From Chitinophagaceae bacterium (GTDB lineage Bacteria > Bacteroidota > Bacteroidia > Chitinophagales > Chitinophagaceae), in the NCBI GenBank assembly GCA_004028795.1, contig SAIW01000002.1, positions 1-64,000 on the forward strand: DNA of 64,000 bases, written 5' to 3'. Shown piece after piece: positions 25,836 to 34,468 of this stretch. The notes under the pieces were generated by a model. The model was not told where the DNA came from. It made no database searches and worked only from the letters and a program-made list of their open reading frames with translations. The position numbers and the translations under genes are program-made. How positions within the stretch are numbered: the stretch's first letter is position 1; each line of letters starts with the position of its first letter.

Positions 25836-26609
25836 ATGTTGCAGTACACAATTTTTCCATTGGGAGATAAAGCAATAACTGTTGAGTTAGGAAATGTTAT
25901 CAGTAAAGCAATTAATGAACAGGTAATTGTTTTATCAAACTATTTACAACAACAAAAAATTATCGGCGTTAAAGATGTTGTTCCTGCTTATACAACAGTT
26001 ACTGTTGTGTACGATGCTTATGTTATTTATCAAAAGCATTCCCAACCTTATCAATTTATAAAAGAGCAAATTGAAAATGCGGTAAAAGAAATCAATCGTC
26101 ATTTCGAGGTTCGTGCAGAAAAATCTTATCTTAATAAATTCGAGAGATTTCTCGTTGAGCAAGAACCCCATCTCGAAATGACGCAAGAAAAAAAAGTCAT
26201 ACAAATTCCTGTTTGCTATGATATTTCTTTTGGTATTGATTTAGAAGAAGTGAGTAAATCAAAAAACATTACAGTTGAGGAAATAATACAACTGCATACG
26301 GCAAGACAATACCGGGTATATATGTTAGGCTTCTTACCCGGCTTTCCTTATATGGGCATAGTTGATGAAGCAATTGCTACACCACGCAAACAAACGCCAA
26401 GAACAAATATTGAAGCAGGCAGTGTAGGTATTGCAGGAGAGCAAACAGGCATCTATCCTTTTAATTCTCCCGGTGGCTGGAATATTATCGGCAAAACACC
26501 ATTAAAAATGTTTGATGTTCAAAAAGAACAACCATCCTTATTACAACCCGGAGATATAGTACAGTTTAAGAGTATCAGCTTAAGAGAGTTTGATAAATAT
26601 GAGCATTAA
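25836..26609 (+). CDS. pxpB: 5-oxoprolinase subunit B (KipI family), with in-frame palindromic insertion
   Basis: The 257-residue PxpB works with PxpA and PxpC to hydrolyse 5-oxoproline to glutamate in other bacteria. N-terminal domain: FPLGDKAITVELGN and VVPAYTTVTVVYD. C-terminal domain: YMLGFLPGFPYMGIVDE, ATPRKQTPRTNIEAGSVGIA and INSPGGW-like NSPGGWNIIGKTP. Residues 88-116 are extra compared with the usual length of about 225-240. They are encoded exactly by an 87-bp element with inverted ends (26097-26183) that falls in the inter-domain linker. Neither pxpA nor pxpC is adjacent. Confidence 0.88.
   Translation: MLQYTIFPLGDKAITVELGNVISKAINEQVIVLSNYLQQQKIIGVKDVVPAYTTVTVVYDAYVIYQKHSQPYQFIKEQIENAVKEINRHFEVRAEKSYLNKFERFLVEQEPHLEMTQEKKVIQIPVCYDISFGIDLEEVSKSKNITVEEIIQLHTARQYRVYMLGFLPGFPYMGIVDEAIATPRKQTPRTNIEAGSVGIAGEQTGIYPFNSPGGWNIIGKTPLKMFDVQKEQPSLLQPGDIVQFKSISLREFDKYEH
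26097..26183. repeat. 87-bp palindromic element inserted in frame in pxpB
   Basis: Perfect 12-bp inverted ends CGTCATTTCGAG (26097-26108) and CTCGAAATGACG (26172-26183) enclose a second inverted pair, AAATCT and AGATTT. Length is 29 codons exactly and insertion phase is 0, so the host frame is preserved without a stop. Confidence 0.8.
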
Positions 26610-26755
26610 TAAAACTTATCTAACCAATACCGATAGTTCAAAAATTAATATTTCAGAAAGTGCTTTACGCCAACAAAAATATATATTGCAGATACTAAAA
26701 GATTGCTCAGGTTATATTTTACTGCTAAGTATTATTTCAAGTTTAAATACATCGG

Positions 26756-27319
26756 TTGAACCTTTTACAAAACAGAATTGTACAAATAGCTTCTTTATCT
26801 GAAGAAAGCAATAAAAAATTTCTTGCTGCATGGCAAACATGGACAGTGACCAAAGATTTTTTTGTATTGAAAGAAAATGAAGTAAGCAATTATTTATATT
26901 TTATTGAAAAAGGTATTGCCAGAATTTTTTATTACAAAAACGGAAAGGAAATAACTGAATGGATTGCTATGGATAATTCTTTTTTCCTCTCCATTATTTC
27001 TTTTTTTGAACGTAAGCCAAGTTATCTGCAAATACATACCATTGAACCTGCTTTAATTCGTGGAATTCATTATAACGACTTAATGAAATTATGCGATGAA
27101 CATCATGAAATAGAAAGATGGTTGAGAAAAGCATTAACAGGCTCTTTGATTCTTTCACAATATAGAATGGACTCTATTCAATTTGAAACTGCTCAACAGC
27201 GTTATGAAAAATTATTGGAAACCAATCCATCCATAATTCAGAGAGTTCCCCTTTCTTATATCGCCTCTTTTTTAGGCATTACACAAGAAACACTCAGTCG
27301 TATTCGCAGTAGCCTGTAA
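26756..27319 (+). CDS. Crp/Fnr-family transcriptional regulator
   Basis: The 187-residue protein has a cyclic-nucleotide-binding-like beta-roll (residues about 25-110: LKENEVSNYLYFIEKGIARIFYYKNGKE...) and a C-terminal helix-turn-helix, VPLSYIASFLGITQETLSRIRSSL (read in two halves: VPLSYIASFL and GITQETLSRIR). The RxxxSE cAMP-contact motif of Crp is absent, so the ligand is unknown. The start must be TTG 26756, since an in-frame stop lies 12 bases upstream and no ATG intervenes. It precedes the GH3 gene, a possible target. Confidence 0.82.
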   Translation: MNLLQNRIVQIASLSEESNKKFLAAWQTWTVTKDFFVLKENEVSNYLYFIEKGIARIFYYKNGKEITEWIAMDNSFFLSIISFFERKPSYLQIHTIEPALIRGIHYNDLMKLCDEHHEIERWLRKALTGSLILSQYRMDSIQFETAQQRYEKLLETNPSIIQRVPLSYIASFLGITQETLSRIRSSL

Positions 27320-27388
27320 TTTTTTTGATAATTATCAAATGAAAATTCGAAAAACAGGTACAATCTTTACACTATGAAAATTGCCTGT

Positions 27389-29758
27389 ATGAAAAAAATT
27401 GTCTTATTAGCTGCTATCGCAATTCCTGTAATTGCATTTTCGCAAACAACTGTAAGCTACAAAGCCAAAGACCTTGTTGCAAAAATGACTACAGAAGAAA
27501 AGATAAAATTAGTTGTGGGCATGGGTTTTAAAATGCCTGCTTTGCCAGACAACAATAAAAAAGATACCGGTAAAGCAAAAGATTATGTAGGCATTAGCTT
27601 GCCGCCTGCAATGCAGGGCGATGATGGAAATATTCCTGAAAAAGTTCCTGGTGCAGCGGGTAGAACACATGGCATCAATCGTTTGAACATTCCTATTATG
27701 ACCGTTGCAGATGGTCCGGCAGGCGTACGCATCAATCCAACAAGAGCAAACTCTTCCCAAAAATATTATGCTACAGCTTGGCCTGTGGCAACATTGCTTG
27801 CTTCTACATGGGATACTGCGTTAGTAAAAAAAGTTGGCGTTGCTTTTGGGAATGAAATTAAAGAATATGGTGTGGATGTTATTTTAGGCCCAGGCATGAA
27901 TATTCACCGCAATCCTTTAGGCGGAAGAAACTTTGAGTATTATTCAGAAGATCCTGTTGTAACAGGAAATATCACTGCTGCAATAGTAAATGGTATTCAA
28001 TCAAATGGTGTTGGAACTTCTATCAAACACTTTGCTGCGAACAATCAGGAAACGAACAGAAACTCTGTGAATGTTGTTGTGAGCGAAAGAGCATTGAGAG
28101 AAATTTATTTGAAAGGATTTGAGATTGCTGTAAAAAAAGCACAGCCATGGACGGTGATGTCTTCTTATAATTTCATTAACGGAACATTTACTTCTGAGAG
28201 CAATGAATTGCTGAATAATATACTTCGTAAAGAATGGGGTTTTAAAGGGTTGGTAATGACAGATTGGTTTGGTGGGAAAGATGCAGTGGCACAAATGAAA
28301 GCAGGCAACGATTTATTAATGCCGGGTACTGCACTTCAACAAAAAGCAATTGCAGATGCTTTGAAGAATGGAACATTAGATGAAAAAGTATTGAATGAAA
28401 ATTGCGAAAGAATTTTAAATATCGTTTTACAAAGTCCCGCTGCAAAAAATTATAGATATTCTGATAAGCCCGATTTAAAAGCACATGCACAGGTTTCGAG
28501 AAATGCTGCAACAGAAGGGATGATTTTATTAAAAAATAATGACGCGTTACCGTTAAAAAAAGGGGTGAATGTTTCTTTGTTCGGCAACACTTCTTACGAT
28601 TTTATTGCTGGCGGTACAGGAAGTGGCGATGTGAACAAAGCATACACTATTTCATTGCTTGAAGGATTGAAAAATGCAAATATCAATGTAAACGAAAGTT
28701 TGAAAAATGAATATGAAGCATACATTGTTGAGGCAAAAAAGAAACAACCGGAAAAGAAATTTTTCTTTGAATTAGTACCACCCATTCCGGAATATACTGT
28801 TAACGCAAACACTGTTCAGCAACAGGCTGCTGCAAGTGATGTAGCTATTATTACTATTGGAAGAAACGCAGGCGAAGGCAATGACAGAAAAGTTGAGAAC
28901 GATTTTAATCTTTCTATTGCAGAACAGGAATTGATTAAATCTGTGAATGCAGCATTTCATGCAAAAAATAAAAAAGTAGTTATTGTATTGAATATCGGCG
29001 GTGTTATTGAAACATATAGTTGGAGGGATGATGCAGATGCTATTTTATTAAGCTGGCAGGCAGGTATTGAAGGCGGCAATGCTGTTGCAGATATATTGAG
29101 TGGTAAAGTAAATCCATCAGGGAAATTAGCAACAAGCTTTCCTGTTACTTATGCTGATGTTCCTTCTGCAAAAAATTTTCCGGGAAAAGATTTGCCCGGT
29201 GTACAAAAATCAACAAACCCTATGATTGGTACTCCGTCTGAAGTTATTTATGAGGAAGGTATTTATGTTGGCTATCGTTATTACAATAAGTTTAATGTAA
29301 AAACAGCTTACCCGTTTGGCTATGGCTTATCCTACACTAATTTTAAATATTCAAATTTGAAATTAAGCAGTAATAGTTTTTCAGATAAAATCACAGCAAC
29401 AATAACGGTTACCAACACAGGAAAAGTTGCAGGAAAAGAAATTGTTGAAGTATACGTTGCGGCACCAACAAGCAAATTAGATAAACCCAATGAAGAATTA
29501 AAAGCATTTGCCAAAACAAAATTATTAGCTGCAGGAGAAGCACAAACACTAACATTTACAATTACTGCAAAAGATTTAGCTTCATTTAATACTCAACAAG
29601 CTGCCTGGATTGCAGATGCAGGAACCTATACTTTAAAAGTTGCTGCCTCTGCAACAGATGTAAAACAATCTGCAATATTTAATCTGGCAAAAGATATTAT
29701 TGTTGAAAAAGTTTCGCATCAACTCGTTCCAAAAGTTGTTATTAATGAGATAAAATAA
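27389..29758 (+). CDS. Glycoside hydrolase family 3 (beta-glucosidase-like), secreted
   Basis: The 789-residue protein (an in-frame ATG also lies at 27374) has a clean signal peptide, KKIVLLAAIAIPVIAFSQ. The GH3 N-domain carries KHFAANNQETNRN and the nucleophile region VMTDWFGG (Asp about residue 288). The C-domain has TEGMILLKNNDALPL, and GYGLSYTNF leads into a fibronectin III-like tail (EIVEVYVAAP). It likely hydrolyses beta-linked gluco- or xylo-oligosaccharides in the periplasm. It carries no T9SS-type C-terminal domain. A strong shared terminator follows. Confidence 0.9.
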   Translation: MKKIVLLAAIAIPVIAFSQTTVSYKAKDLVAKMTTEEKIKLVVGMGFKMPALPDNNKKDTGKAKDYVGISLPPAMQGDDGNIPEKVPGAAGRTHGINRLNIPIMTVADGPAGVRINPTRANSSQKYYATAWPVATLLASTWDTALVKKVGVAFGNEIKEYGVDVILGPGMNIHRNPLGGRNFEYYSEDPVVTGNITAAIVNGIQSNGVGTSIKHFAANNQETNRNSVNVVVSERALREIYLKGFEIAVKKAQPWTVMSSYNFINGTFTSESNELLNNILRKEWGFKGLVMTDWFGGKDAVAQMKAGNDLLMPGTALQQKAIADALKNGTLDEKVLNENCERILNIVLQSPAAKNYRYSDKPDLKAHAQVSRNAATEGMILLKNNDALPLKKGVNVSLFGNTSYDFIAGGTGSGDVNKAYTISLLEGLKNANINVNESLKNEYEAYIVEAKKKQPEKKFFFELVPPIPEYTVNANTVQQQAAASDVAIITIGRNAGEGNDRKVENDFNLSIAEQELIKSVNAAFHAKNKKVVIVLNIGGVIETYSWRDDADAILLSWQAGIEGGNAVADILSGKVNPSGKLATSFPVTYADVPSAKNFPGKDLPGVQKSTNPMIGTPSEVIYEEGIYVGYRYYNKFNVKTAYPFGYGLSYTNFKYSNLKLSSNSFSDKITATITVTNTGKVAGKEIVEVYVAAPTSKLDKPNEELKAFAKTKLLAAGEAQTLTFTITAKDLASFNTQQAAWIADAGTYTLKVAASATDVKQSAIFNLAKDIIVEKVSHQLVPKVVINEIK

Positions 29759-29796
29759 TTTTAAATTATACCTGCATAGTTAAACGATACAAAACA

Positions 29797-29823
29797 AAAA
29801 CGCACCGCTTTGCGGTGCGTTTT
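29797..29823. terminator. Bidirectional terminator between GH3 gene and tsf
   Basis: CGCACCGC and GCGGTGCG around TTT are extended by AAAA/TTTT to a 12-bp perfect stem, with A and T runs on both sides. It serves the convergent GH3 and ribosomal transcripts. Confidence 0.9.
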
Positions 29824-29845
29824 CTATTAAAAACATCTTTGAATA

Positions 29846-30688
29846 TTATCCTAATGCTACTCTTTTAAAGCTTAACACTTTCAAATCAGCACCTTTACTT
29901 TTTAAATATTGTGCTACACTTAAGCTACCATCTTTTACAAATGGTTGTGCTAATAATGTTTGCTCTTTAAAGAAAGCGTTTAATTTACCTTCAGCAATTT
30001 TAGCAATCATTTCATCGGGTTTACCTGCCATTTTAGGGTCAGCTTTCATTGTTTCAACTACAATAGCTCTTTCTCTTTCAACTGTTTCAGCAGGTACACT
30101 GTCAGCATCAACAGCTACAGGGTTTAATGCAGCAATTTGCATAGCCACATCTTTACCTGCTTCTTCTGCAACTTCATTCAACCCAACTAAAACACCTAAA
30201 CGGTAAGCACCATGAATATAAGAAGCAACATAAGGAGCTTCAATTCTTTCATATTTAGCAACACCTATTTTTTCGCCGATAGTTGCTAATTTATCATTAA
30301 TAACATCAGCTACTTTAACACCGTTTACAGTTGCATTATTTACTTCTTCAACATTTTTAGCGTCTGCTGCTACTGCTGCATCTGCAATGCTTTGAGCAAA
30401 TGCTACGAAGTCTGCATTTTTAGAAACGAAATCTGTTTCGCAGCTAATGCATACCACATAACCGATTGTATTATCTGCTGAAGTTTTTGCAATTACCACA
30501 CCTTCTTTTGCTTCACGGTCGCTGCGTTTAGCGGCAACTTTTTGTCCTTGTTTACGCAACCAGTCAATAGCTGCTTCAAAATCTCCACCCGTTTCTGTTA
30601 ATGCTTTACGGCAATCCATCATACCGGCACCTGTTGCCTGACGAAGTTTGTTGATGTCTGCTGCTGTAATAGCTACTGTTGTACTCAT
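29846..30688 (-). CDS. tsf: Elongation factor Ts
   Basis: The 280-residue guanine-nucleotide exchange factor for EF-Tu has the N-terminal UBA-like domain ITAADINKLRQATGAGMMDC, the conserved SCETDFVSKN core motif (about 80-90) and the tail region AQPFVKDGSLSVAQYL. It is downstream of rpsB, the classical order, but separated by 218 bp that include a probable rpsB terminator and an interspersed repeat. It may therefore have its own promoter in addition to read-through. Confidence 0.96.
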   Translation of the reverse strand: MSTTVAITAADINKLRQATGAGMMDCRKALTETGGDFEAAIDWLRKQGQKVAAKRSDREAKEGVVIAKTSADNTIGYVVCISCETDFVSKNADFVAFAQSIADAAVAADAKNVEEVNNATVNGVKVADVINDKLATIGEKIGVAKYERIEAPYVASYIHGAYRLGVLVGLNEVAEEAGKDVAMQIAALNPVAVDADSVPAETVERERAIVVETMKADPKMAGKPDEMIAKIAEGKLNAFFKEQTLLAQPFVKDGSLSVAQYLKSKGADLKVLSFKRVALG

Positions 30689-30804
30689 AATATTATCCTT
30701 TTTTATGTTGGAAAGAAAGTTACCTATAATTGTGCCGCAAAAATATTAGTATCAATCTGTCAGTAATTATTAATTAATGATGAAGTGGTTGATGCAGTTT
30801 AAGT

Positions 30805-30817
30805 GTGCGACGCAACG
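30805..30817 (+). repeat. GTGCGACGCAACG intergenic repeat, copy 2
   Basis: The exact 13-bp core lies between tsf and rpsB. It is followed by AAAGTTTAATAGATGATAAA, closely related to the flank of copy 6. Confidence 0.75.
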
Positions 30818-30839
30818 AAAGTTTAATAGATGATAAAAA

Positions 30840-30887
30840 GATAGGCCAATAATCAGGAAAATTTTATTGCAAGATTAATGGCCTATC
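30840..30887 (-). terminator. Probable rpsB terminator
   Basis: Perfect 9-bp arms GATAGGCCA and TGGCCTATC are separated by 30 nt. On the minus strand the hairpin runs into CTTTTTATC, 19 bp beyond the rpsB stop. The large loop makes it weaker than a classical terminator. Confidence 0.5.
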
Positions 30888-30906
30888 GGAGTAATTTATA
30901 AATTAA

Positions 30907-31794
30907 TTATTTACCGGCAGGTCTGCGAGTGTTGGGTACTCTGCGTTTTGGAGCACCACCCGGACCGGCAGGAGCATCATTACCACGGCCACCACGACGA
31001 CCACGACCACCTTCTGCCTGAGCTTCCTGCTCTAAGCGGCGTGCTTTAGCTTCGTTCTCGTTTGCTTCTGCATCTTGTGCTTCTTCTTCTTCTCTGCTTG
31101 CCTGACGTTCTGCCAAACCTTCTGCAATTGCAGCAGTAATATAATTGGTAATAATTGCAATTGATTTTGTTGCATCATCGTTGGCAGGTACTGCAAAATC
31201 TACTTTGTTAGGGTCACAATTAGTATCAACCATACCAAAAGTTGTAATACCTAAACGTTTTGCTTCTGCCAATGCAATATGCTCGTGACCGATATCAACT
31301 AAGAATAAAGCAGCCGGTAAGCGACCTAATTGTGCAATACCGCCTAATACTTTTTCCATTTTGTCTTTATCACGGCTTAATGTTAAACGTTCTTTTTTAG
31401 TTAAACTTTCTGCACTGCCGTCGTTCAACATTTTTTCAATGCTCTGCATTTTCTTAACGCTTTTGCGTACAGTGTTAAAGTTGGTTAACATACCACCTAA
31501 CCAACGTTCTGTTGCATAAGGCATGTTTACTTTTCTGGCACATTCAGCAACAATATCTTTTGCTTGTTTTTTAGTAGCAACAAACATTACTTTTTTACCG
31601 CTTTTTGCTATTTGTTTCAAAGCTGCTGCTGCTTCCTGTAAGCCGTCAACAGTTTTATTAAGGTCTATAATGTGAATACCTTTCTTTTCAGCAAAAATGT
31701 AAGGCAACATTTTGGGATTCCATTTTTTCTTCAAATGTCCAAAGTGTACACCTGCTTCTAAAAGCTGCTGTTGAAGTGAAGTATTTTGTTCCAT
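30907..31794 (-). CDS. rpsB: 30S ribosomal protein S2, with RG-rich C-terminal extension
   Basis: The 295-residue protein has the conserved S2 body (LLEAGVHFGHLKKKWNPKM, TERWLGGMLTNFNT, LGITTFGMVDTNCDPNKVDF). It then carries an extension of about 60 residues: an acidic Glu/Ala stretch, followed by GGRGRRGGRG and a basic Pro/Arg tail. Extensions of this kind are frequent in Bacteroidota S2. The frame opens 15 codons earlier through a 7-bp repeat array. The ATG at 31794 fits the family start, and the upstream codons are the repeat. Confidence 0.95.
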   Translation of the reverse strand: MEQNTSLQQQLLEAGVHFGHLKKKWNPKMLPYIFAEKKGIHIIDLNKTVDGLQEAAAALKQIAKSGKKVMFVATKKQAKDIVAECARKVNMPYATERWLGGMLTNFNTVRKSVKKMQSIEKMLNDGSAESLTKKERLTLSRDKDKMEKVLGGIAQLGRLPAALFLVDIGHEHIALAEAKRLGITTFGMVDTNCDPNKVDFAVPANDDATKSIAIITNYITAAIAEGLAERQASREEEEAQDAEANENEAKARRLEQEAQAEGGRGRRGGRGNDAPAGPGGAPKRRVPNTRRPAGK

Positions 31795-31799
31795 TGTAT

Positions 31800-31827
31800 G
31801 AATTTGTAATTTGTAATTTGAATTTTG
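31800..31827. repeat. 4 x 7-bp array in rpsI-rpsB gap
   Basis: Units GAATTTG, TAATTTG, TAATTTG, AATTTTG total 28 bp. The array fills most of the 45-bp gap and ends 5 bp before the rpsB ATG on the minus strand. Confidence 0.75.
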
Positions 31828-31839
31828 TAAATACCGCAA

Positions 31840-32229
31840 TTAACGTTTGCTGAACTGATAGCTTCTTCTTGCTTTTTTATGACCGAATTTCTTACGTTCA
31901 ACACCACGGGGGTCACGTTTTAAATGACCTGCAGCTTTTAATGAAGGACGGAATTCAGGATTTACTTCTAATAAAGCACGTGCAATAGCCAGCTTTGTAG
32001 CTTCTGCCTGACCTTTTAAACCACCGCCTTGTGCGTTAACAACAATATCAAACTTGCCAACAACTTCAGCAGATTTTAAAGGAGATTCAACTTGGTTTTG
32101 AAGATATACTAAAGGAAAGTATTCTTTATAATCTTTATCGTTTACAGTAATTTTTCCATCGCCCTTGCTGATGAAAACACGGGTTACCGCTTCTTTACGG
32201 CGTCCTACTGCATTTTTTTGTTTTTCCAT
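31840..32229 (-). CDS. rpsI: 30S ribosomal protein S9
   Basis: The 129-residue S9 is complete: NAVGRRKEAVTRVFI at the N-terminus, NAQGGGLKGQAEATKLAIARAL in the middle, and the tRNA-contacting C-terminal tail DPRGVERKKFGHKKARRSYQ ending FSKR. The canonical order rplM-rpsI is followed directly by rpsB. The 33-bp gap to rplM contains degenerate 7-bp units. Confidence 0.97.
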   Translation of the reverse strand: MEKQKNAVGRRKEAVTRVFISKGDGKITVNDKDYKEYFPLVYLQNQVESPLKSAEVVGKFDIVVNAQGGGLKGQAEATKLAIARALLEVNPEFRPSLKAAGHLKRDPRGVERKKFGHKKARRSYQFSKR

Positions 32230-32230
32230 T

Positions 32231-32258
32231 TAATTTGGAATTTGAAATTGAATGATTT
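32231..32258. repeat. Degenerate 7-bp repeat in rplM-rpsI gap
   Basis: TAATTTG and GAATTTG are followed by AAATTGA and ATGATTT, a decayed version of the arrays at 31800 and 33483. The match is weak beyond the first two units. Confidence 0.35.
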
Positions 32259-32262
32259 GTAA

Positions 32263-32706
32263 TTAAAATTTTAATTCTTTTGGTTGTTGTGCACCATGCG
32301 GATGTGCAGTACCTGCATATACAAATAATTTTTTGTACATTTTTCTGCCCAAACGGTTTTTAGGTAACATACCTTTTACTGCTCTTTCAACCAATACTTC
32401 AGGACGGCGTTTTTGAAGATCTTTTGCAATTTCTTCTTTTAAACCACCCGGGTAACCTGTAAAGTTATCGTACACTTTATCCTGCATTTTATTGCCGGTA
32501 AGTACCACTTTTTCAGCATTAATAACAATTACGAAATCTCCACAATCTACGTGAGGAGTGTAATAGGCCTTGTTCTTACCGCGTAATACTGCTGCGATTC
32601 TAGAACATAAACGACCTACGGTTTGATTAGTACCGTCAACAACATACCAGTTATGTTTTACGGTAGCCGCATTGGCGTGTTTTGTTGTGAAATGTAATTT
32701 GCTCAT
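32263..32706 (-). CDS. rplM: 50S ribosomal protein L13
   Basis: The 147-residue L13 is recognised from [46 protein letters not shown] (read in two parts) and [20 protein letters not shown]. It is first gene of the minus-strand ribosomal operon rplM-rpsI-rpsB-tsf. The 236-bp upstream region shared with the divergent amidohydrolase holds a leader hairpin (32749-32772). Confidence 0.97.
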   Translation of the reverse strand: MSKLHFTTKHANAATVKHNWYVVDGTNQTVGRLCSRIAAVLRGKNKAYYTPHVDCGDFVIVINAEKVVLTGNKMQDKVYDNFTGYPGGLKEEIAKDLQKRRPEVLVERAVKGMLPKNRLGRKMYKKLFVYAGTAHPHGAQQPKELKF

Positions 32707-32748
32707 TTATTTTCTTTTTTGCCAAATTGCTTCGGCATGTTATGAATT

Positions 32749-32772
32749 CAATGTTTGCTATCCCAAACATTG
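32749..32772 (-). promoter_or_regulatory. Hairpin in presumed rplM leader
   Basis: CAATGTTTG and CAAACATTG form a perfect 9-bp stem around six bases, 43-66 bp upstream of the rplM start. There is no T run on the minus strand, so it is not a simple terminator. A ribosomal-protein leader structure or an operator is possible. Confidence 0.35.
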
Positions 32773-32990
32773 CCCACATTTTTTGGGAGTGCGAAGGTGC
32801 AGTGCCGAAACTTATTTTCCAAAAATTGAAGCATGTTTTTTTATCGAACCTTTGTAAAACATTGATTTTCAATAAAAATTTTGTAATAAAAAAATTATCA
32901 CCTGCTCAAATTCAATAAAATCGGGCGTTTCGAGAGATTGTTTTGTTGAAATCATTAAAAACAGAACTTCGCCACCATAAAATTTTTCTT

Positions 32991-34196
32991 TTGTCTTATA
33001 AAAAATATCAGGCAGACTTTTTATTTACCGGTTATGAAATGCTTACCCAAGAGCATGTTTTAATAACCGATGAGAATGGAGTTGTGATTGATATTGTTAA
33101 AGAAGCAGAAGCGGGTGATGCTATTGAAAAACTGCAAGGTATTTTAACGCCCGGTTTTATTAACTGCCATTGCCATTTGGAATTAAGCCACATGAAAGGG
33201 TTAATTCCTGAAAAAACAGGGTTGGTAGATTTTGTATTTAAAGTGGTTACGCAACGCCATTTTCCTGAAGAAGAAATTTTGAATGCCATTGCTGTTGCTG
33301 AAAAGGAAATGCTGGATAACGGTATTGTTGCTGTAGGAGATATTTGTAATAACACCCTTACCCTTCCGCAAAAGCAAAAACAAAACTTACATTATTATAA
33401 TTTTATTGAAGTAAGCGGGTGGTTGCCACAGGTTGCTAATGAGCGTTTTGAAAGAAGCAAGAGAAATTATAATGAGTTTGCAAAAATTCAAAATTCGAAA
33501 TTCAAAATTCAAAACGCTCTTGCTCCTCATGCCCCATACTCAGTTTCAGAAGATTTATGGAAGTTGATTCAACCATACTTTCAAAATAAAACAACCACTA
33601 TTCATAACCAGGAAACTGCTTTTGAAGATGAGTTTTTTAAAACAGGAAATGGTGATTTTGAAAGAATGTATGCCATGATGAAATTGGATAATTCTTTTTT
33701 TAAACCATCAGGCAAAAGCAGCATGCAGACTGTATTACACAACTTAGCAGGAGCTGAAAAAGTGATATTGGTACATAATACTTTTACTAAAGAAGAAGAC
33801 GTTGAAAAAATAAATTCTTACTCAAACATAACGGGTCAACAATTTTTTTACTGTTTGTGCGTTAATGCTAATAACTACATCGAGAATGCAAGTCCACCTG
33901 TAGCCATGTTGCGAAATCTTAATTGCAACATGATACTTGGAACTGACAGCCTTGCCAGTAATTGGGGATTGAGCATCTTGGATGAGATAAAAGCAATCCG
34001 TAAACGTTTCCCTACCGTAACAACATTGGAATTATTACAATGGGCCACCATCAATGGTGCTACAGCTTTATCGCTACACGATAAACTCGGCAGCTTTGAA
34101 AAGGGTAAAAGGCCGGGTATTGTGTTGATTGAACAATCAATGCAGGGGAACATTACGCCAATATCTACGCCAAGAACAGTAAAATACCCATTATGA
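32991..34196 (+). CDS. Amidohydrolase family protein, with in-frame repeat insertion
   Basis: The metal-dependent amidohydrolase of the cytosine-deaminase/chlorohydrolase group has TPGFINCHCHLELSHMKG (the HxH metal site), the later LAPHAPYSVS, VLVHNTF and LGTDSLASNWGLSILDE, where Asp is the catalytic metal ligand. The substrate is probably a nucleoside or guanidino-type base, not determinable here. No ATG precedes the conserved start; TTG at 32991 is preferred, and an alternative TTG is at 32943. Residues after NYNEFAK are encoded by a four-unit 7-bp array (33483-33510) in a loop. Confidence 0.8.
   Translation: MSYKKYQADFLFTGYEMLTQEHVLITDENGVVIDIVKEAEAGDAIEKLQGILTPGFINCHCHLELSHMKGLIPEKTGLVDFVFKVVTQRHFPEEEILNAIAVAEKEMLDNGIVAVGDICNNTLTLPQKQKQNLHYYNFIEVSGWLPQVANERFERSKRNYNEFAKIQNSKFKIQNALAPHAPYSVSEDLWKLIQPYFQNKTTTIHNQETAFEDEFFKTGNGDFERMYAMMKLDNSFFKPSGKSSMQTVLHNLAGAEKVILVHNTFTKEEDVEKINSYSNITGQQFFYCLCVNANNYIENASPPVAMLRNLNCNMILGTDSLASNWGLSILDEIKAIRKRFPTVTTLELLQWATINGATALSLHDKLGSFEKGKRPGIVLIEQSMQGNITPISTPRTVKYPL
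33483..33510. repeat. 4 x 7-bp array inside amidohydrolase gene
   Basis: Units AAAATTC, AAAATTC, GAAATTC, AAAATTC total 28 bp. They are translated as the Lys/Gln/Asn/Phe-rich IQNSKFKIQN segment just before the conserved APHAPYSVS block. Confidence 0.85.
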
Positions 34197-34468
34197 TAAA
34201 GTATGTTTCTCTTTCATCGCTCATCAGTTCATTTTTATTTGTTGCTATAACATTTACAGCATCAAAGTTTCAATCTTTCAGTCAAAACGTTATTGGCTAT
34301 CCATTCGTTTTTTTCAGTGCAGAACAGGATAAATTTATCGGTGCCGATAAGCAGTTTTCGCTGCTTAATTTTTCTGCAGATTTTTTAATTTGTATTATGG
34401 CGGGATTATTAATAGTGAAAGTAATTTCTTTCGGTTTCAGACCAACCAGAATATTGGTTAAGAGATAA
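34193..34468 (+). CDS. Small membrane protein, unknown
   Basis: The 91-residue protein has two hydrophobic segments (about 7-24 and 64-80) joined by a polar loop rich in Phe/Ser, with a basic C-terminus. Its ATG overlaps the amidohydrolase stop by 4 bp (ATGA), a strong sign that it is real and co-translated. Its 3' end overlaps convergent recO by 11 bp. The family is not recognised. Confidence 0.6.
   Translation: MIKYVSLSSLISSFLFVAITFTASKFQSFSQNVIGYPFVFFSAEQDKFIGADKQFSLLNFSADFLICIMAGLLIVKVISFGFRPTRILVKR

Noticed and set aside
26599-26802. Short frame after pxpB (67 residues from ATG 26599) that could be a pxpC remnant or a small gene.
   Set aside because: It shows no PxpC motif, overlaps both pxpB and the Crp/Fnr frame, and its Cys/Asn/Phe-rich end is simply the regulator gene read in another frame.
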